This document shows, one piece after another, positions 1 to 8,014 of a DNA stretch of 64,000 bases; the first letter of the stretch is position 1; each line of letters starts with the position of its first letter. Origin of the DNA: CAIQJJ01 sp049325275. Lineage in GTDB: Bacteria > Chloroflexota > Anaerolineae > Anaerolineales > UBA4823. Location: assembly GCA_049325275.1 (NCBI GenBank), contig JBMOLU010000013.1, positions 62,001-126,000 of the forward strand, read 5' to 3'. The notes under the pieces are model-generated. The model worked only from the letters and a program-made list of their open reading frames with translations, did no database searches and had not been told where the DNA came from. A program made the position numbers and the translations under genes.

Positions 1-259
1 AGCATTTGGTGGCGATCCACATGCGGTCACGTCGCCCGGCAAGCGCCTTGCCGACCACTTCTTCCGAATGCCCCAGGCCGTAGACGGGCGCCGTGTCGAG
101 CCAGTTGACGCCTGCATCGATGGCGCGGTGAATCGTGTCGATGGAGAGGACGTCATCCTGCGGCCCCCAGCCGCGGTGCCATTCGCCGCCCATGGCCCAG
201 GTACCGAGTCCGATGGTCGAAAAGTACAGATCGGTGTAGCCGAGTTTACGCGTTTGCAT
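1..259 (-). CDS. Aldo/keto reductase, N-terminal part (cut by window edge)
   Basis: Only the first 86 codons are present; the gene runs off the left edge. The protein opens MQTRKLGYTDLYFSTIGLG, followed by a NAD(P)-dependent aldo/keto reductase barrel start. The catalytic Asp and Tyr lie in WLDTAPVYGLG and the catalytic Lys in IATK at the cut edge, so three of the four usual tetrad residues (D, Y, K, H) are visible. The start ATG has a good Shine-Dalgarno, AAGGAG, five bases upstream. It lies 99 bases downstream of the glpC-like gene on the same strand and may be the last visible gene of the beta-glucosidase operon. The family reduces sugar aldehydes or ketones, but the substrate cannot be told. 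A second aldo/keto reductase lies at 31910. Confidence 0.9.
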   Translation of the reverse strand, partial: MQTRKLGYTDLYFSTIGLGTWAMGGEWHRGWGPQDDVLSIDTIHRAIDAGVNWLDTAPVYGLGHSEEVVGKALAGRRDRMWIATKC

Positions 260-358
260 GTATGCTCCTTAATCCGCATATAGCGGAGCGGCCCTGGCCC
301 TAACCCCGTTCTGATTGCTTTTCTGTGCAGAATGCACGGAGCAGGCCTTGATTGTCTT

Positions 359-1630
359 TCAACAGCCCTTCAATTGCTTTTTGAGCGGCCCTTCGACGGC
401 GCAGCCCAGCGCCGCAGCCAGCAGTTCCACCGGGTGAACGGCCGGGATGCCCGTAGCATGCGTGATCTGCCAGCGGCAGGTTTCGCTGTCGCATACTGCC
501 AGTGGCGCGCCGGAGGCTTTTACCCAGTCAAACAGCGCTTCCCCAACGGCCATGGCGATGTCATACTTCTCCGTCTTGTAGCCGTACGTCCCGGCGATGC
601 CGCAGCAGGCGTGACCGCCGTCTTCGATCGCCAGGCCAGGAATCAGGCCGAGCACTGCCAGGCCAGGCTTGCCGATGCGGTGGGCGCGATACTGGCAGGG
701 GATGTGGTAAGGAAGCGGCGGCAGGCCGAGGGAGCGTAGCCCGGCTTCTTGGGCCTGGAGGACCGGCAAAATGAACTCGTTGAAGTCGTACGTGGCGCCG
801 GCGACGAGCTGCGTATCTTCGTCGTGCATGTCCAACAACTCGGGGGCCTCCTCTTTCAACGTCAGCGTGCAGCTGGTTGATGTTCCGACGATCGGAATGC
901 CCTGCCGGGCGTAGGCAACCAGCGAATGCACGTTGTTTTGGTGGTACTTGCGCGCCGCTGCGAACTCACCGTTGGACAGCAGTGGCAGGCCGCAGCAGTT
1001 TTGGGGCGGTACGATTACCTCGAAGCCAAGCGCCTCCAGCACGCGCACGGCGGCCTTTCCGACGCGCGGTTCGTAATACTGCGTCGAACAGCCGTGGAAG
1101 TAAACGACGCGTTTTTGCCCATTGCTTGCCGGAGAACTTGCGTGGTGGGCGAACCAACGGCTAAACTTCTCGCTGGAAAACGGCGGAAAAGGCGCGTCCT
1201 GGTGTATGCCCAGCGCGTGGTGGGCCACCCAACGGGCAGGTTTCAGGCCCATGGCCAGGTTGGCCAGGGGAGCCACCGGTTGCGCCACAGCGCCCAGGGT
1301 GGCGGCGCGTGCCACCAGGTTGTTGCGCAGGCGCTTGTGCGGCGGGACCTTGCCCTGTTCGACCATTTCGCTGCGGGCGCGGGCGTTTATCTCAGCGATC
1401 TTGACGCCGGTGGGGCAGATCATATTGCACACCCGGCAGCCCGAACAATAATCGACGGAACGATCGGGGCTTTCCTGTCCCGGCTGGCGAAAGCGCCCCG
1501 CCTGCGGCCCTTCATACTTGGGGCCGGGAAACAGATCGGTAACGGCCATCACCGGGCAGGCCGTCACACAGATATTGCACTTGATGCACTGGTCGAGAGA
1601 AACTTCAACGGGCAGTGGAAACGGTTGCAT
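359..1630 (-). CDS. glpC: GlpC-like anaerobic glycerol-3-phosphate dehydrogenase Fe-S subunit
   Basis: A 423-residue protein. Two 4Fe-4S motifs lie near the N-terminus: CIKCNICVTACP at residues 15-26 and YCSGCRVCNMICP near 62-74. Two cysteine-rich CCG domains follow, seen as FHGCSTQYY with NCCGLPLLSNG, and HIPCQYRAHRIG with CCGIAGTYGYK. Order, length and the CDSETCRWQI stretch near the C-terminus match E. coli GlpC closely, better than the glycolate oxidase subunit GlcF. GlpC passes electrons from the GlpAB flavoprotein to membrane quinone. No glpA or glpB is visible, so the electron donor may differ here. It sits 15 bases after the TSUP permease gene, in a probable operon with the GH1 and UroD-like genes. 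Confidence 0.85.
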   Translation of the reverse strand: MQPFPLPVEVSLDQCIKCNICVTACPVMAVTDLFPGPKYEGPQAGRFRQPGQESPDRSVDYCSGCRVCNMICPTGVKIAEINARARSEMVEQGKVPPHKRLRNNLVARAATLGAVAQPVAPLANLAMGLKPARWVAHHALGIHQDAPFPPFSSEKFSRWFAHHASSPASNGQKRVVYFHGCSTQYYEPRVGKAAVRVLEALGFEVIVPPQNCCGLPLLSNGEFAAARKYHQNNVHSLVAYARQGIPIVGTSTSCTLTLKEEAPELLDMHDEDTQLVAGATYDFNEFILPVLQAQEAGLRSLGLPPLPYHIPCQYRAHRIGKPGLAVLGLIPGLAIEDGGHACCGIAGTYGYKTEKYDIAMAVGEALFDWVKASGAPLAVCDSETCRWQITHATGIPAVHPVELLAAALGCAVEGPLKKQLKGC

Positions 1631-1645
1631 AAGAAAAGGGCTGCG

Positions 1646-2410
1646 TTAACGCAACAGGTAGGCCACGCCGATCGCCACGCCGAGCGTCACCACCAGCCAG
1701 CGCAGGGTGCTTGCTTTGATTTTCCCGGCGAGTTTCCCGCCGAGCATCCCGCCGGCCAGCGCACCGACCATCATCACCAGAGCCACCGGCCAGTCAACCA
1801 GCCCGGAAAAGGCAAAAAAGGCTGCGGCGGTGCAGTTGGCGCTAAAGGAGATGGCCTGCTTGACGGCGTTCAGACGGGTCAGGTTATCGTCGACTACCAG
1901 GCCGAGCACGGCCAGGATGATGACGCTCAGGCCCGCACCAAAATATCCACCGTACACGGCGGCGGCGGTTACGGGAAGGATAGCCCAGCCTTCCGATGTG
2001 TTTTTGCGTCCCGCTACGGCGGCGCGTTTCGCCAGCCAGGCCTTGACGGGACCTTGAATCGCCAGCAGGAGTGAAGCGATCAGGATCAGGTAAGGCACCA
2101 GGTCGCTGAACAGTTTTTCGGTGGTGACCTTGAGCAGCAGCGCACCGAGCAGGCCGCCTATCGCACCGGCCGGGATGAAGCGTAACAGGCGCTTGCGCTG
2201 GCCTTGCAGGTCTTTCTTCTGGCCGATGATGCCGCCCAGGTACCCGGGCAGCAGGGCCACGGTGTTGGTCATGTTGGAATGGATCGACGGCAAGCCCATG
2301 GCGATCAGGGTGGGAAAGGTGATCAGCGTCCCGCCGCCGGCCAGGGCGTTGACCAGCCCGGCGCCAACGGCGGCCAGGGCAACGAGGATGTATTGGTACC
2401 ATTCAAGCAT
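1646..2410 (-). CDS. TSUP (TauE/SafE) family membrane permease
   Basis: A 254-residue, very hydrophobic protein with about eight predicted membrane segments. The N-terminal half carries a Gly-rich AGLVNALAGGGTLITFPTL stretch typical of the TSUP family, and a related Gly-rich repeat (YGGYFGAGLSVIILAVLGL) opens the second half. The family exports small anions such as sulfite, sulfoacetate or other organosulfur compounds; the substrate here is unknown. The ATG is preceded by AGGAG at a good distance. The gene lies between the UroD-like and GlpC-like genes with short gaps, so co-transcription is likely. Confidence 0.85.
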   Translation of the reverse strand: MLEWYQYILVALAAVGAGLVNALAGGGTLITFPTLIAMGLPSIHSNMTNTVALLPGYLGGIIGQKKDLQGQRKRLLRFIPAGAIGGLLGALLLKVTTEKLFSDLVPYLILIASLLLAIQGPVKAWLAKRAAVAGRKNTSEGWAILPVTAAAVYGGYFGAGLSVIILAVLGLVVDDNLTRLNAVKQAISFSANCTAAAFFAFSGLVDWPVALVMMVGALAGGMLGGKLAGKIKASTLRWLVVTLGVAIGVAYLLR

Positions 2411-2472
2411 GAAGGAACTCCTATGAAAGGTATGCCAGGCTTTTTGCCCGCTAACGGCAGCGCGCCAGGCGA

Positions 2473-3561
2473 TCAGCTTTCGTACTGCCCGAGCGCCAGG
2501 CCTTTCTCGATGAAATAGCGGTACACGTCGTGGTCTACGTTATTCGGTATCGAGTGATCGGAGTGCAGCACGTAGCCGTAGTGGCCCTTTACGATCGGGA
2601 TTTTCGCTTCGAGTTCGCGGTCGATTTCCGCTTTATCGTTGTTGTACAGGCAGCGCACGTCGATGCCGCCGATGAATGACAGGCGCTCGCCGTACCGGGC
2701 ATACAAATCGAGCAAATCCATCCCGGCTTTGACTTCGATCACTTGCAGCGCGTCGATGCCGGCCTCCATCATACCGGGCAGCAGGGGCGCCACGTAGCCG
2801 CAGGAATGCATGATCACCGGCAGGCATTTGCTTTTTGCCCAATCGATGGTCATCGTGTGGCCGGGTTGGACGATCTCGCGATACATGCGCGGCGACATGA
2901 AGGGATGCTGCTTGTAGCCCATGTCTTCGTAGAACCACAGCCCATCGGGGCAACCTTCCTCGGCGAAAAGGATTTCTTGCAGTTGCACCGTCAAGGACGC
3001 GTAAGTGTCCACCATGTCTTTCACCCAGTCGGGATCGGCGGCCATCCCCATCAGCATGTACTGGTGGCCGGCCACCGGATGCATCAACTCGAAGACGTTG
3101 ACCCCGCTCCAGCAGAAGAAACGCCCCTGTTCGGCGGCGTGTTGCCTGGCGGCGCGGTAACCGGCAAAGTCGATGCGCCGCCGGTCGGGCGTCAGCCTGG
3201 GCTTGATGTGCTCTTCCCAGGTGCGGCGGTCTTTGACGAGAAAATCGACGTGCTCCGGGGTGGCATCGTGCAGCTTGTGCCGGCGCAAGAGCGCCCCGTT
3301 GCCGTCGCGCTGCAAGATCGTCTCTTCGGTCTCTTCCACGATCTCTGGAACGAAGTCGAGGTCGGCCACCATATTGAAGGCCCAGCAAAGCTGCATGTCG
3401 TAGTGGAAGTGATCTTCGTAACACTCGCCGGGTTGCAGGTGGCCTTTGTCTACCCAGGCCTGGTGCGTGTCGTTCCAGAAATGCTCGAAAACGCCGATCC
3501 GGTCGACGGGTTGGCGTTTGAGGATGTTGTGGATGCGCTCGATTCCGGTCATTGCTTGCAT
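2473..3561 (-). CDS. Uroporphyrinogen-decarboxylase-like (MtaA/URO-D superfamily) protein
   Basis: A 362-residue protein starting MQAMTGIERIHNILKRQPVDR, the usual N-terminus of the URO-D superfamily (..R...AL...PVDR.P). The open frame extends upstream, but this ATG has AAGGAG six bases before it and the upstream part overlaps the beta-glucosidase gene, so the shorter start is preferred. Near residue 252 is MHSCGY, in the position where MtaA/CmuA-type methyltransferases carry a metal-binding HxC motif. Members near sugar genes are usually not heme enzymes; many are methyl-transfer or uncharacterised catabolic proteins. It lies 35 bases after the GH1 gene. Specific function is unknown. Confidence 0.8.
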   Translation of the reverse strand: MQAMTGIERIHNILKRQPVDRIGVFEHFWNDTHQAWVDKGHLQPGECYEDHFHYDMQLCWAFNMVADLDFVPEIVEETEETILQRDGNGALLRRHKLHDATPEHVDFLVKDRRTWEEHIKPRLTPDRRRIDFAGYRAARQHAAEQGRFFCWSGVNVFELMHPVAGHQYMLMGMAADPDWVKDMVDTYASLTVQLQEILFAEEGCPDGLWFYEDMGYKQHPFMSPRMYREIVQPGHTMTIDWAKSKCLPVIMHSCGYVAPLLPGMMEAGIDALQVIEVKAGMDLLDLYARYGERLSFIGGIDVRCLYNNDKAEIDRELEAKIPIVKGHYGYVLHSDHSIPNNVDHDVYRYFIEKGLALGQYES

Positions 3562-3596
3562 GGGAAAACTCCTTCTGTGTGCTCGAAAAGGGCTGG

Positions 3597-4952
3597 TTAC
3601 AGGTTTTCGCCGTTGTTGGCGATCACGTCCCGGTACCACAGCGCCGAATCTTTCAACGTGCGCTGCTGCGTGGTGTAATCGACGTGCACCAGGCCGAAGC
3701 GCTGCTTGTAACCTTGTGACCACTCGAAGTTGTCCATAACCGACCAGTAAAAATATCCGGCAACCTCGGCGCCGTCGGCGATTGCCCGGCGGAGCTGGTG
3801 CAGGTAACGCGCCGTGAAATCGATGCGTTGGGGGTCGTGCACTTTTCCGTCGGCGGCCACCCAATCGGTGTTGGCCATGCCGTTTTCGGTAATGTAAATC
3901 GGTTTGCCGTAACGTTCGTACAGAAAGCGCGGGCCCCAGCGCAGGACTTCGGGCGAGACATACCAGCCCATCGTCGTCATGGGGTGGCCCGGGGCAAAGG
4001 CCACGTTTTCCGGCTGTCCGTCATCGCCGGCGTGTATACACTCGCCGAAGTAAATGTTGACGCCGTAGAAATCAAGCGGCTGGGCGATGACGTCCATGTC
4101 ACCGGCTTTGATGGCAGGCATGTCTTTTGCGAAGCGCTCCAGGCCATCTGCGGGGTACTGTTTCAAAAAGACGGGATCGGAGAACCAGGTGTTGTTCCAG
4201 AAGTGGCGATCGTGGATGGCGAACATAGCCCGGCGGGCTGCGGTGATGTCGGCTTCGCTTTCGCTGGCCGGGAACTTGACATTTCCCACCGGTGCAAAGC
4301 CGACTTGCAGCGGTTGTGCGGCGTTGGCTCGCAGGGCCATGACGGCTTTGCCGTGTGAAAGTAGCAGGTTGTGGGCGGCCAACAGAGAATCCTGAAAGGC
4401 AAGCTTAATGCCGGGAGCGTGGTGGTTTTCCAGGTGCCCGTTTCCGATGGTGACCTGGGGTTCGTTGTGGGTTATCCAGTACTTCACCCGGTCCCCCAGC
4501 CTCTGGGCAACCAGGCCGGCGTATTCGGCGAACCAGTCGGCGCTGTCGGGGTGCAGCCAACCTCCGCGCAGAAAAAGCTCGTGTGGGTAATCCCAATGGA
4601 ACAGGGTGACGTAGGGCTGGATGCCGGCTGCCAGCAAGGCATCGATCAAAGCATCGTAGAAAGCCACTCCTTTTTCGTTCACTTTCCCTCTTCCTTCGGG
4701 CAGCAGACGCGGCCAGGAAAGCGAGAGGCGGTAAGCCTTCAGGCCAATCGATTTCATCAACGCAACGTCCTCGCGCCAGCGGTGATAGTGATCGCAGGCG
4801 TTCTCGCCGTTGTGCCCGCTCCAGATGGCGCGCGGCCGGCGGCAGAACGTATCCCATACCGAAAGGCCCTTGCCGTCTTCGTACGCTGCGCCTTCGATTT
4901 GATACGCCGCAGCCGCCGCACCCCATACGAACTTTTCAGGAAAAGAAATCAT
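3597..4952 (-). CDS. GH1 beta-glucosidase
   Basis: A 451-residue protein of typical glycoside hydrolase family 1 length with no signal peptide, so cytoplasmic. It opens with FPEKFVWGAAAAAYQIEG, the family signature. The acid/base glutamate is in THNEP near residue 162 and the nucleophile glutamate in ITENG near residue 355. The C-terminal YFYWSVMDNFEW and KQRFGLVHVD are also conserved. It would hydrolyse beta-glucosides or related beta-linked disaccharides. The ATG has GGAGA six bases upstream. It is the first gene of a minus-strand run with UroD-like, TSUP, GlpC-like and aldo/keto reductase genes, which suggests catabolism of a plant-type or modified glycoside. Confidence 0.95.
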   Translation of the reverse strand: MISFPEKFVWGAAAAAYQIEGAAYEDGKGLSVWDTFCRRPRAIWSGHNGENACDHYHRWREDVALMKSIGLKAYRLSLSWPRLLPEGRGKVNEKGVAFYDALIDALLAAGIQPYVTLFHWDYPHELFLRGGWLHPDSADWFAEYAGLVAQRLGDRVKYWITHNEPQVTIGNGHLENHHAPGIKLAFQDSLLAAHNLLLSHGKAVMALRANAAQPLQVGFAPVGNVKFPASESEADITAARRAMFAIHDRHFWNNTWFSDPVFLKQYPADGLERFAKDMPAIKAGDMDVIAQPLDFYGVNIYFGECIHAGDDGQPENVAFAPGHPMTTMGWYVSPEVLRWGPRFLYERYGKPIYITENGMANTDWVAADGKVHDPQRIDFTARYLHQLRRAIADGAEVAGYFYWSVMDNFEWSQGYKQRFGLVHVDYTTQQRTLKDSALWYRDVIANNGENL

Positions 4953-5143
4953 TGAAATTCTCCGCGAAAAAAAAGTGCTCTCCCGCTTTCCGTGCCGTAT
5001 ATTCCTCCCCGTTCGTCGTTGTGCCCGGATGTGGAAGAGTCAAAAGATAACGCCTGGATATTTTACTGCAAACTTCCGGCGCGTGGCAAGCACGGCACGT
5101 GCACACACTTGTTTGATCCGCATTCCGAAACTGCCCAGGGTGG

Positions 5144-5149
5144 TAGAAT
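5144..5149 (+). promoter_or_regulatory. Probable extended -10 box of a leaderless transcript
   Basis: TAGAAT preceded by TGG, an extended -10 pattern. It ends seven bases before the ATG of the SLC13-type transporter, so transcription would begin at or next to the start codon. No Shine-Dalgarno lies between. No convincing -35 was found. Confidence 0.5.
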
Positions 5150-5156
5150 AAACTTT

Positions 5157-6944
5157 ATGACATTCGCCATATTCTTGTTGTTGGTCATTCTCATCGTTGC
5201 ACTGGTGCTCTTTTCTTTTGAGTGGGTTCCTGCAGATGTGACCGCGCTGGGCGTGCTTTTGGTGTTGATCTTGTCGGGCTTGTTGCCCGTGGAAAAGGCC
5301 TTTGCCGGCTTTGGCAGTGAAACGGTGTTGCTGCTGTTGGGCTTGTTGATCATGACCGCTGCGTTGATGCGAACCGGTGTGGTCGAAATGGCCGGACGCG
5401 TTTTTTTGCGCGTTACACACGAACGCCCGGAACGCTTGCTGGTGTTGACGATGCTTGCCACCAGCGCGCTGAGTGCGTTCATCAGCAACACTGCGGCGGC
5501 AGCTTTTTTTCTTCCGGTCGTCTTGGGCTTGAGCCGGCGCACGAACTTTAACGTTTCACGCTTGTTGATGCCACTCGCCTTTGCCGCGATCTTATCCAGT
5601 TCCATTACCCTGATCAGCACATCGACCAATATCGTGGTCAGTGGGTTGATGCGCCAGGGCGGGCTGGCGCCCATCGGTATGTTCGAACTGACGATGGTTG
5701 GTTTGCCGATTTGGCTTGCCGGCTTGCTGTATATGTGGACCATCGGGCAGCGCTTGATTCCCGACCGTACGCCGCCGTCGGATACGGACGATTTTGGCTT
5801 GCGGCCTTACCTGGCAGAACTGCGCATCCCGGACGAATCGCCCTTGGCCGGGGTAACGTTGGCGAAATCGGGCCTCGGCCGCGATCTGGACCTGACAGTT
5901 TTGAGCGTAATTCGCGGTAACGACCGCTACCTTGTGCCGCCTGCCGAAACGCAGTTGGCATCCGGCGATGTCCTTTTGGTAGAAGGGTCGCACGATGCGA
6001 TTCTGCGGGTAAAGGATGTGGGTGGAATCGATATCCAGGCTGATGCCAAGTTTGCCGACCCCGATATACAGGCCGAGGCGTTAGGCCTGGCCGAAGTGGT
6101 CATCTTGCCTCGTTCCATGTTTATCGGGCGGACGTTGAGTGGCTTGCGGGCGCGCGAGCGCTACCAAATCCAGGTTCTGGCGATCAGCCGTCACACGGGG
6201 ACGGTCTACACCCGCATCGCCCATACCCGCCTGCGGATGGGTGATGTGTTGCTGGTGCAGGGTACGCGCGAAAAAATCGCCGCGTTGAAAGCTGAAAACG
6301 CCTTCGATGTGCTCGGCGTTGTAGACATACGTCCCTTCAACCGGCGGCGGGCCTGGACTTCGATCGGAATCTTTGGCCTTGTGCTGGGCCTGGCCGCTTT
6401 CAACGTGATTGCTTTGCCGGTGGCGGTGCTCTTGGGCGCCCTGCTCGTTTTCCTGGCGCGCTGCATTACCCCCGAAGAGGCATATCGCCAGGTGGAATGG
6501 AAGGTGTTGATCCTGATCGGTTGTATGCTCGCTTTGGGTGCTGCGATGGAACACACCGGTGCGGCGGTTTTCTTTTCCGAACAAATCATTCGCGTGGTCG
6601 GCAACTGGCACCCCGTGTGGTTGTTGACGGCTTTTTTCTTTCTCACCGTCCTGCTCACCCAACCGATGTCTAACCAGGCCGCGGCAGCCGTGGTCGTGCC
6701 GGTTGCGCTGCAACTGGCCGTGCAGCTTGGCCTGAACCCGCGCACGTTTGCCATCATGATTGCCGTGGCGGCGAGTACGTCTTATCTGACCCCGCTCGAG
6801 CCGGCCTGTTTGATGGTCTATGGGCCTGGGCGTTACCGTTTTGTCGATTTTTTGAAGGTTGGCGCACCCCTCACGGTGTTGATTTACCTCCTGGCCGTAA
6901 GCCTCGTGCCGCTGATCTGGCCGCTTTCGATCGTGGCTCCGTGA
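5157..6944 (+). CDS. SLC13/DASS-type transporter with two RCK_C domains
   Basis: A 595-residue membrane protein. N-terminal membrane segments carry the DASS-type NTAAAAFFLPVVLGL motif, followed by a cytoplasmic part with two RCK_C (TrkA-C) domains at about residues 215-285 and 300-370, each ending in a GDVLLV strand. More membrane segments and a second NQAAAAVVVPVALQL motif lie in the C-terminal half. This layout fits the divalent-anion/sodium symporter family (sulfate, dicarboxylate, phosphate). The frame is open for 55 codons upstream, but the hydrophobic domain starts at this ATG, which lies seven bases after a TAGAAT box. The substrate is unknown. Confidence 0.9.
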   Translation: MTFAIFLLLVILIVALVLFSFEWVPADVTALGVLLVLILSGLLPVEKAFAGFGSETVLLLLGLLIMTAALMRTGVVEMAGRVFLRVTHERPERLLVLTMLATSALSAFISNTAAAAFFLPVVLGLSRRTNFNVSRLLMPLAFAAILSSSITLISTSTNIVVSGLMRQGGLAPIGMFELTMVGLPIWLAGLLYMWTIGQRLIPDRTPPSDTDDFGLRPYLAELRIPDESPLAGVTLAKSGLGRDLDLTVLSVIRGNDRYLVPPAETQLASGDVLLVEGSHDAILRVKDVGGIDIQADAKFADPDIQAEALGLAEVVILPRSMFIGRTLSGLRARERYQIQVLAISRHTGTVYTRIAHTRLRMGDVLLVQGTREKIAALKAENAFDVLGVVDIRPFNRRRAWTSIGIFGLVLGLAAFNVIALPVAVLLGALLVFLARCITPEEAYRQVEWKVLILIGCMLALGAAMEHTGAAVFFSEQIIRVVGNWHPVWLLTAFFFLTVLLTQPMSNQAAAAVVVPVALQLAVQLGLNPRTFAIMIAVAASTSYLTPLEPACLMVYGPGRYRFVDFLKVGAPLTVLIYLLAVSLVPLIWPLSIVAP

Positions 6945-6967
6945 GGGCGCTGCATGGCAGCATACCG

Positions 6968-8014
6968 ATGAATAAATTTTACACATACGTCGATGAGCAT
7001 CGCTTGGGCGCCCTGTGCCGGGCTGTTGGCGCAGGCCCGGTCCTGATCGTCACGCACGACAACCCCGACCCCGATGCCCTGGCCAGCGGGAAGGCTCTGG
7101 CGGCCTTCTTCCACCTGGCCTGGAACGTTCCCTCGCGCTTGGTTTACAGCGGCGTCGTGGCGCGCGCCGAAAACCTGGCCATGCTGAAAAAACTGACTCC
7201 CGAGTGGGAACCGCACGAAACCCTGCCAGATTTGAGCGCTTTTTCGGCGGTGGCCATGGTGGATACACAGCCCGGCGCCGGGAACAATCGTTTGCCGGAG
7301 ACTTCTGTGCCGTTGTTGGTTTTCGATCACCACAATCCTTTGCGCGAAGCCACACACAGCGCCGCTTATGCAGATGTGCGCACCGGAATAGGTTCGACAG
7401 TTACCTTGATTTACCAGTACTTGCAGGCCGTCCATATCACCCCTGAGCCGCCCTTGGCGACGGCCATGTTCTATGGACTGAGCGCAGATACTTTGGGTCT
7501 CTCGCGCAACGTTTCTGAAGCGGACAAAGCCGTTTACATCGAATTAATCCCGTTGATCGATCGAGACGAACTGATTTCCGTGGAACAGGCCCGCCGCCAG
7601 CGCGAGTACTTTCGCAGCCTGTATACCAGCCTGCAGGCTGCCCGGGTGAATCAACGTTCTATCGTGGCCTGGATAGGTGACCTCCACCGTCCGGATATGA
7701 CAGCCGACGTTGCGGACTTGCTCATCCGTTTGAGTGGGATGCAGGCCGCGTTGTGCGTCGGCAAGTTCCAGGATGTGCTGCACGTGGCCTTGCGTACTGA
7801 GCCTTTTGGCCCCGATGCCGGCGCGCTCATCCAGCAGGCCGTTCATTCCCTCGGCCGTGCCGGTGGCCACGGCACCATAGCCGGTGGGCAGATTTACCTG
7901 GAAGGCAGGGAGGCCGTCACCCTGGCGCAGGAAGTCATCCGGCGCTTTTGGGATAGTATAGGAGAAAGTGGTGAAGGCGAAGCGCTTTTACGCGAGGGTA
8001 TGGACGGTCAGTAA
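6968..8014 (+). CDS. DHH/DHHA1 family phosphoesterase (nanoRNase/pAp phosphatase-like)
   Basis: About 348 residues. Metal-binding motifs of the DHH superfamily are clear: THDNPDPDALASG near the N-terminus, VDTQPG, FDHHNP, and a C-terminal DHHA1 motif GGHGTIAGGQ. Relatives degrade short oligoribonucleotides or 3'-phosphoadenosine phosphate, or cleave cyclic dinucleotides such as c-di-AMP. No membrane segment or CBS domain is present. The start is uncertain: a GTG at 6941 overlaps the stop of the transporter gene (GTGA), while the ATG at 6968 fits the conserved N-terminus better; neither has a clear ribosome binding site. The 3' end overlaps the convergent sensor gene by 27 bases. Confidence 0.85.
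   Translation: MNKFYTYVDEHRLGALCRAVGAGPVLIVTHDNPDPDALASGKALAAFFHLAWNVPSRLVYSGVVARAENLAMLKKLTPEWEPHETLPDLSAFSAVAMVDTQPGAGNNRLPETSVPLLVFDHHNPLREATHSAAYADVRTGIGSTVTLIYQYLQAVHITPEPPLATAMFYGLSADTLGLSRNVSEADKAVYIELIPLIDRDELISVEQARRQREYFRSLYTSLQAARVNQRSIVAWIGDLHRPDMTADVADLLIRLSGMQAALCVGKFQDVLHVALRTEPFGPDAGALIQQAVHSLGRAGGHGTIAGGQIYLEGREAVTLAQEVIRRFWDSIGESGEGEALLREGMDGQ

Noticed and set aside
926..2074. Long open frame (382 codons) opposite glpC and the TSUP gene
   Set aside because: It lies antisense to two clear families with good starts; composition is low-complexity His/Arg/Gln as expected for an antisense shadow.
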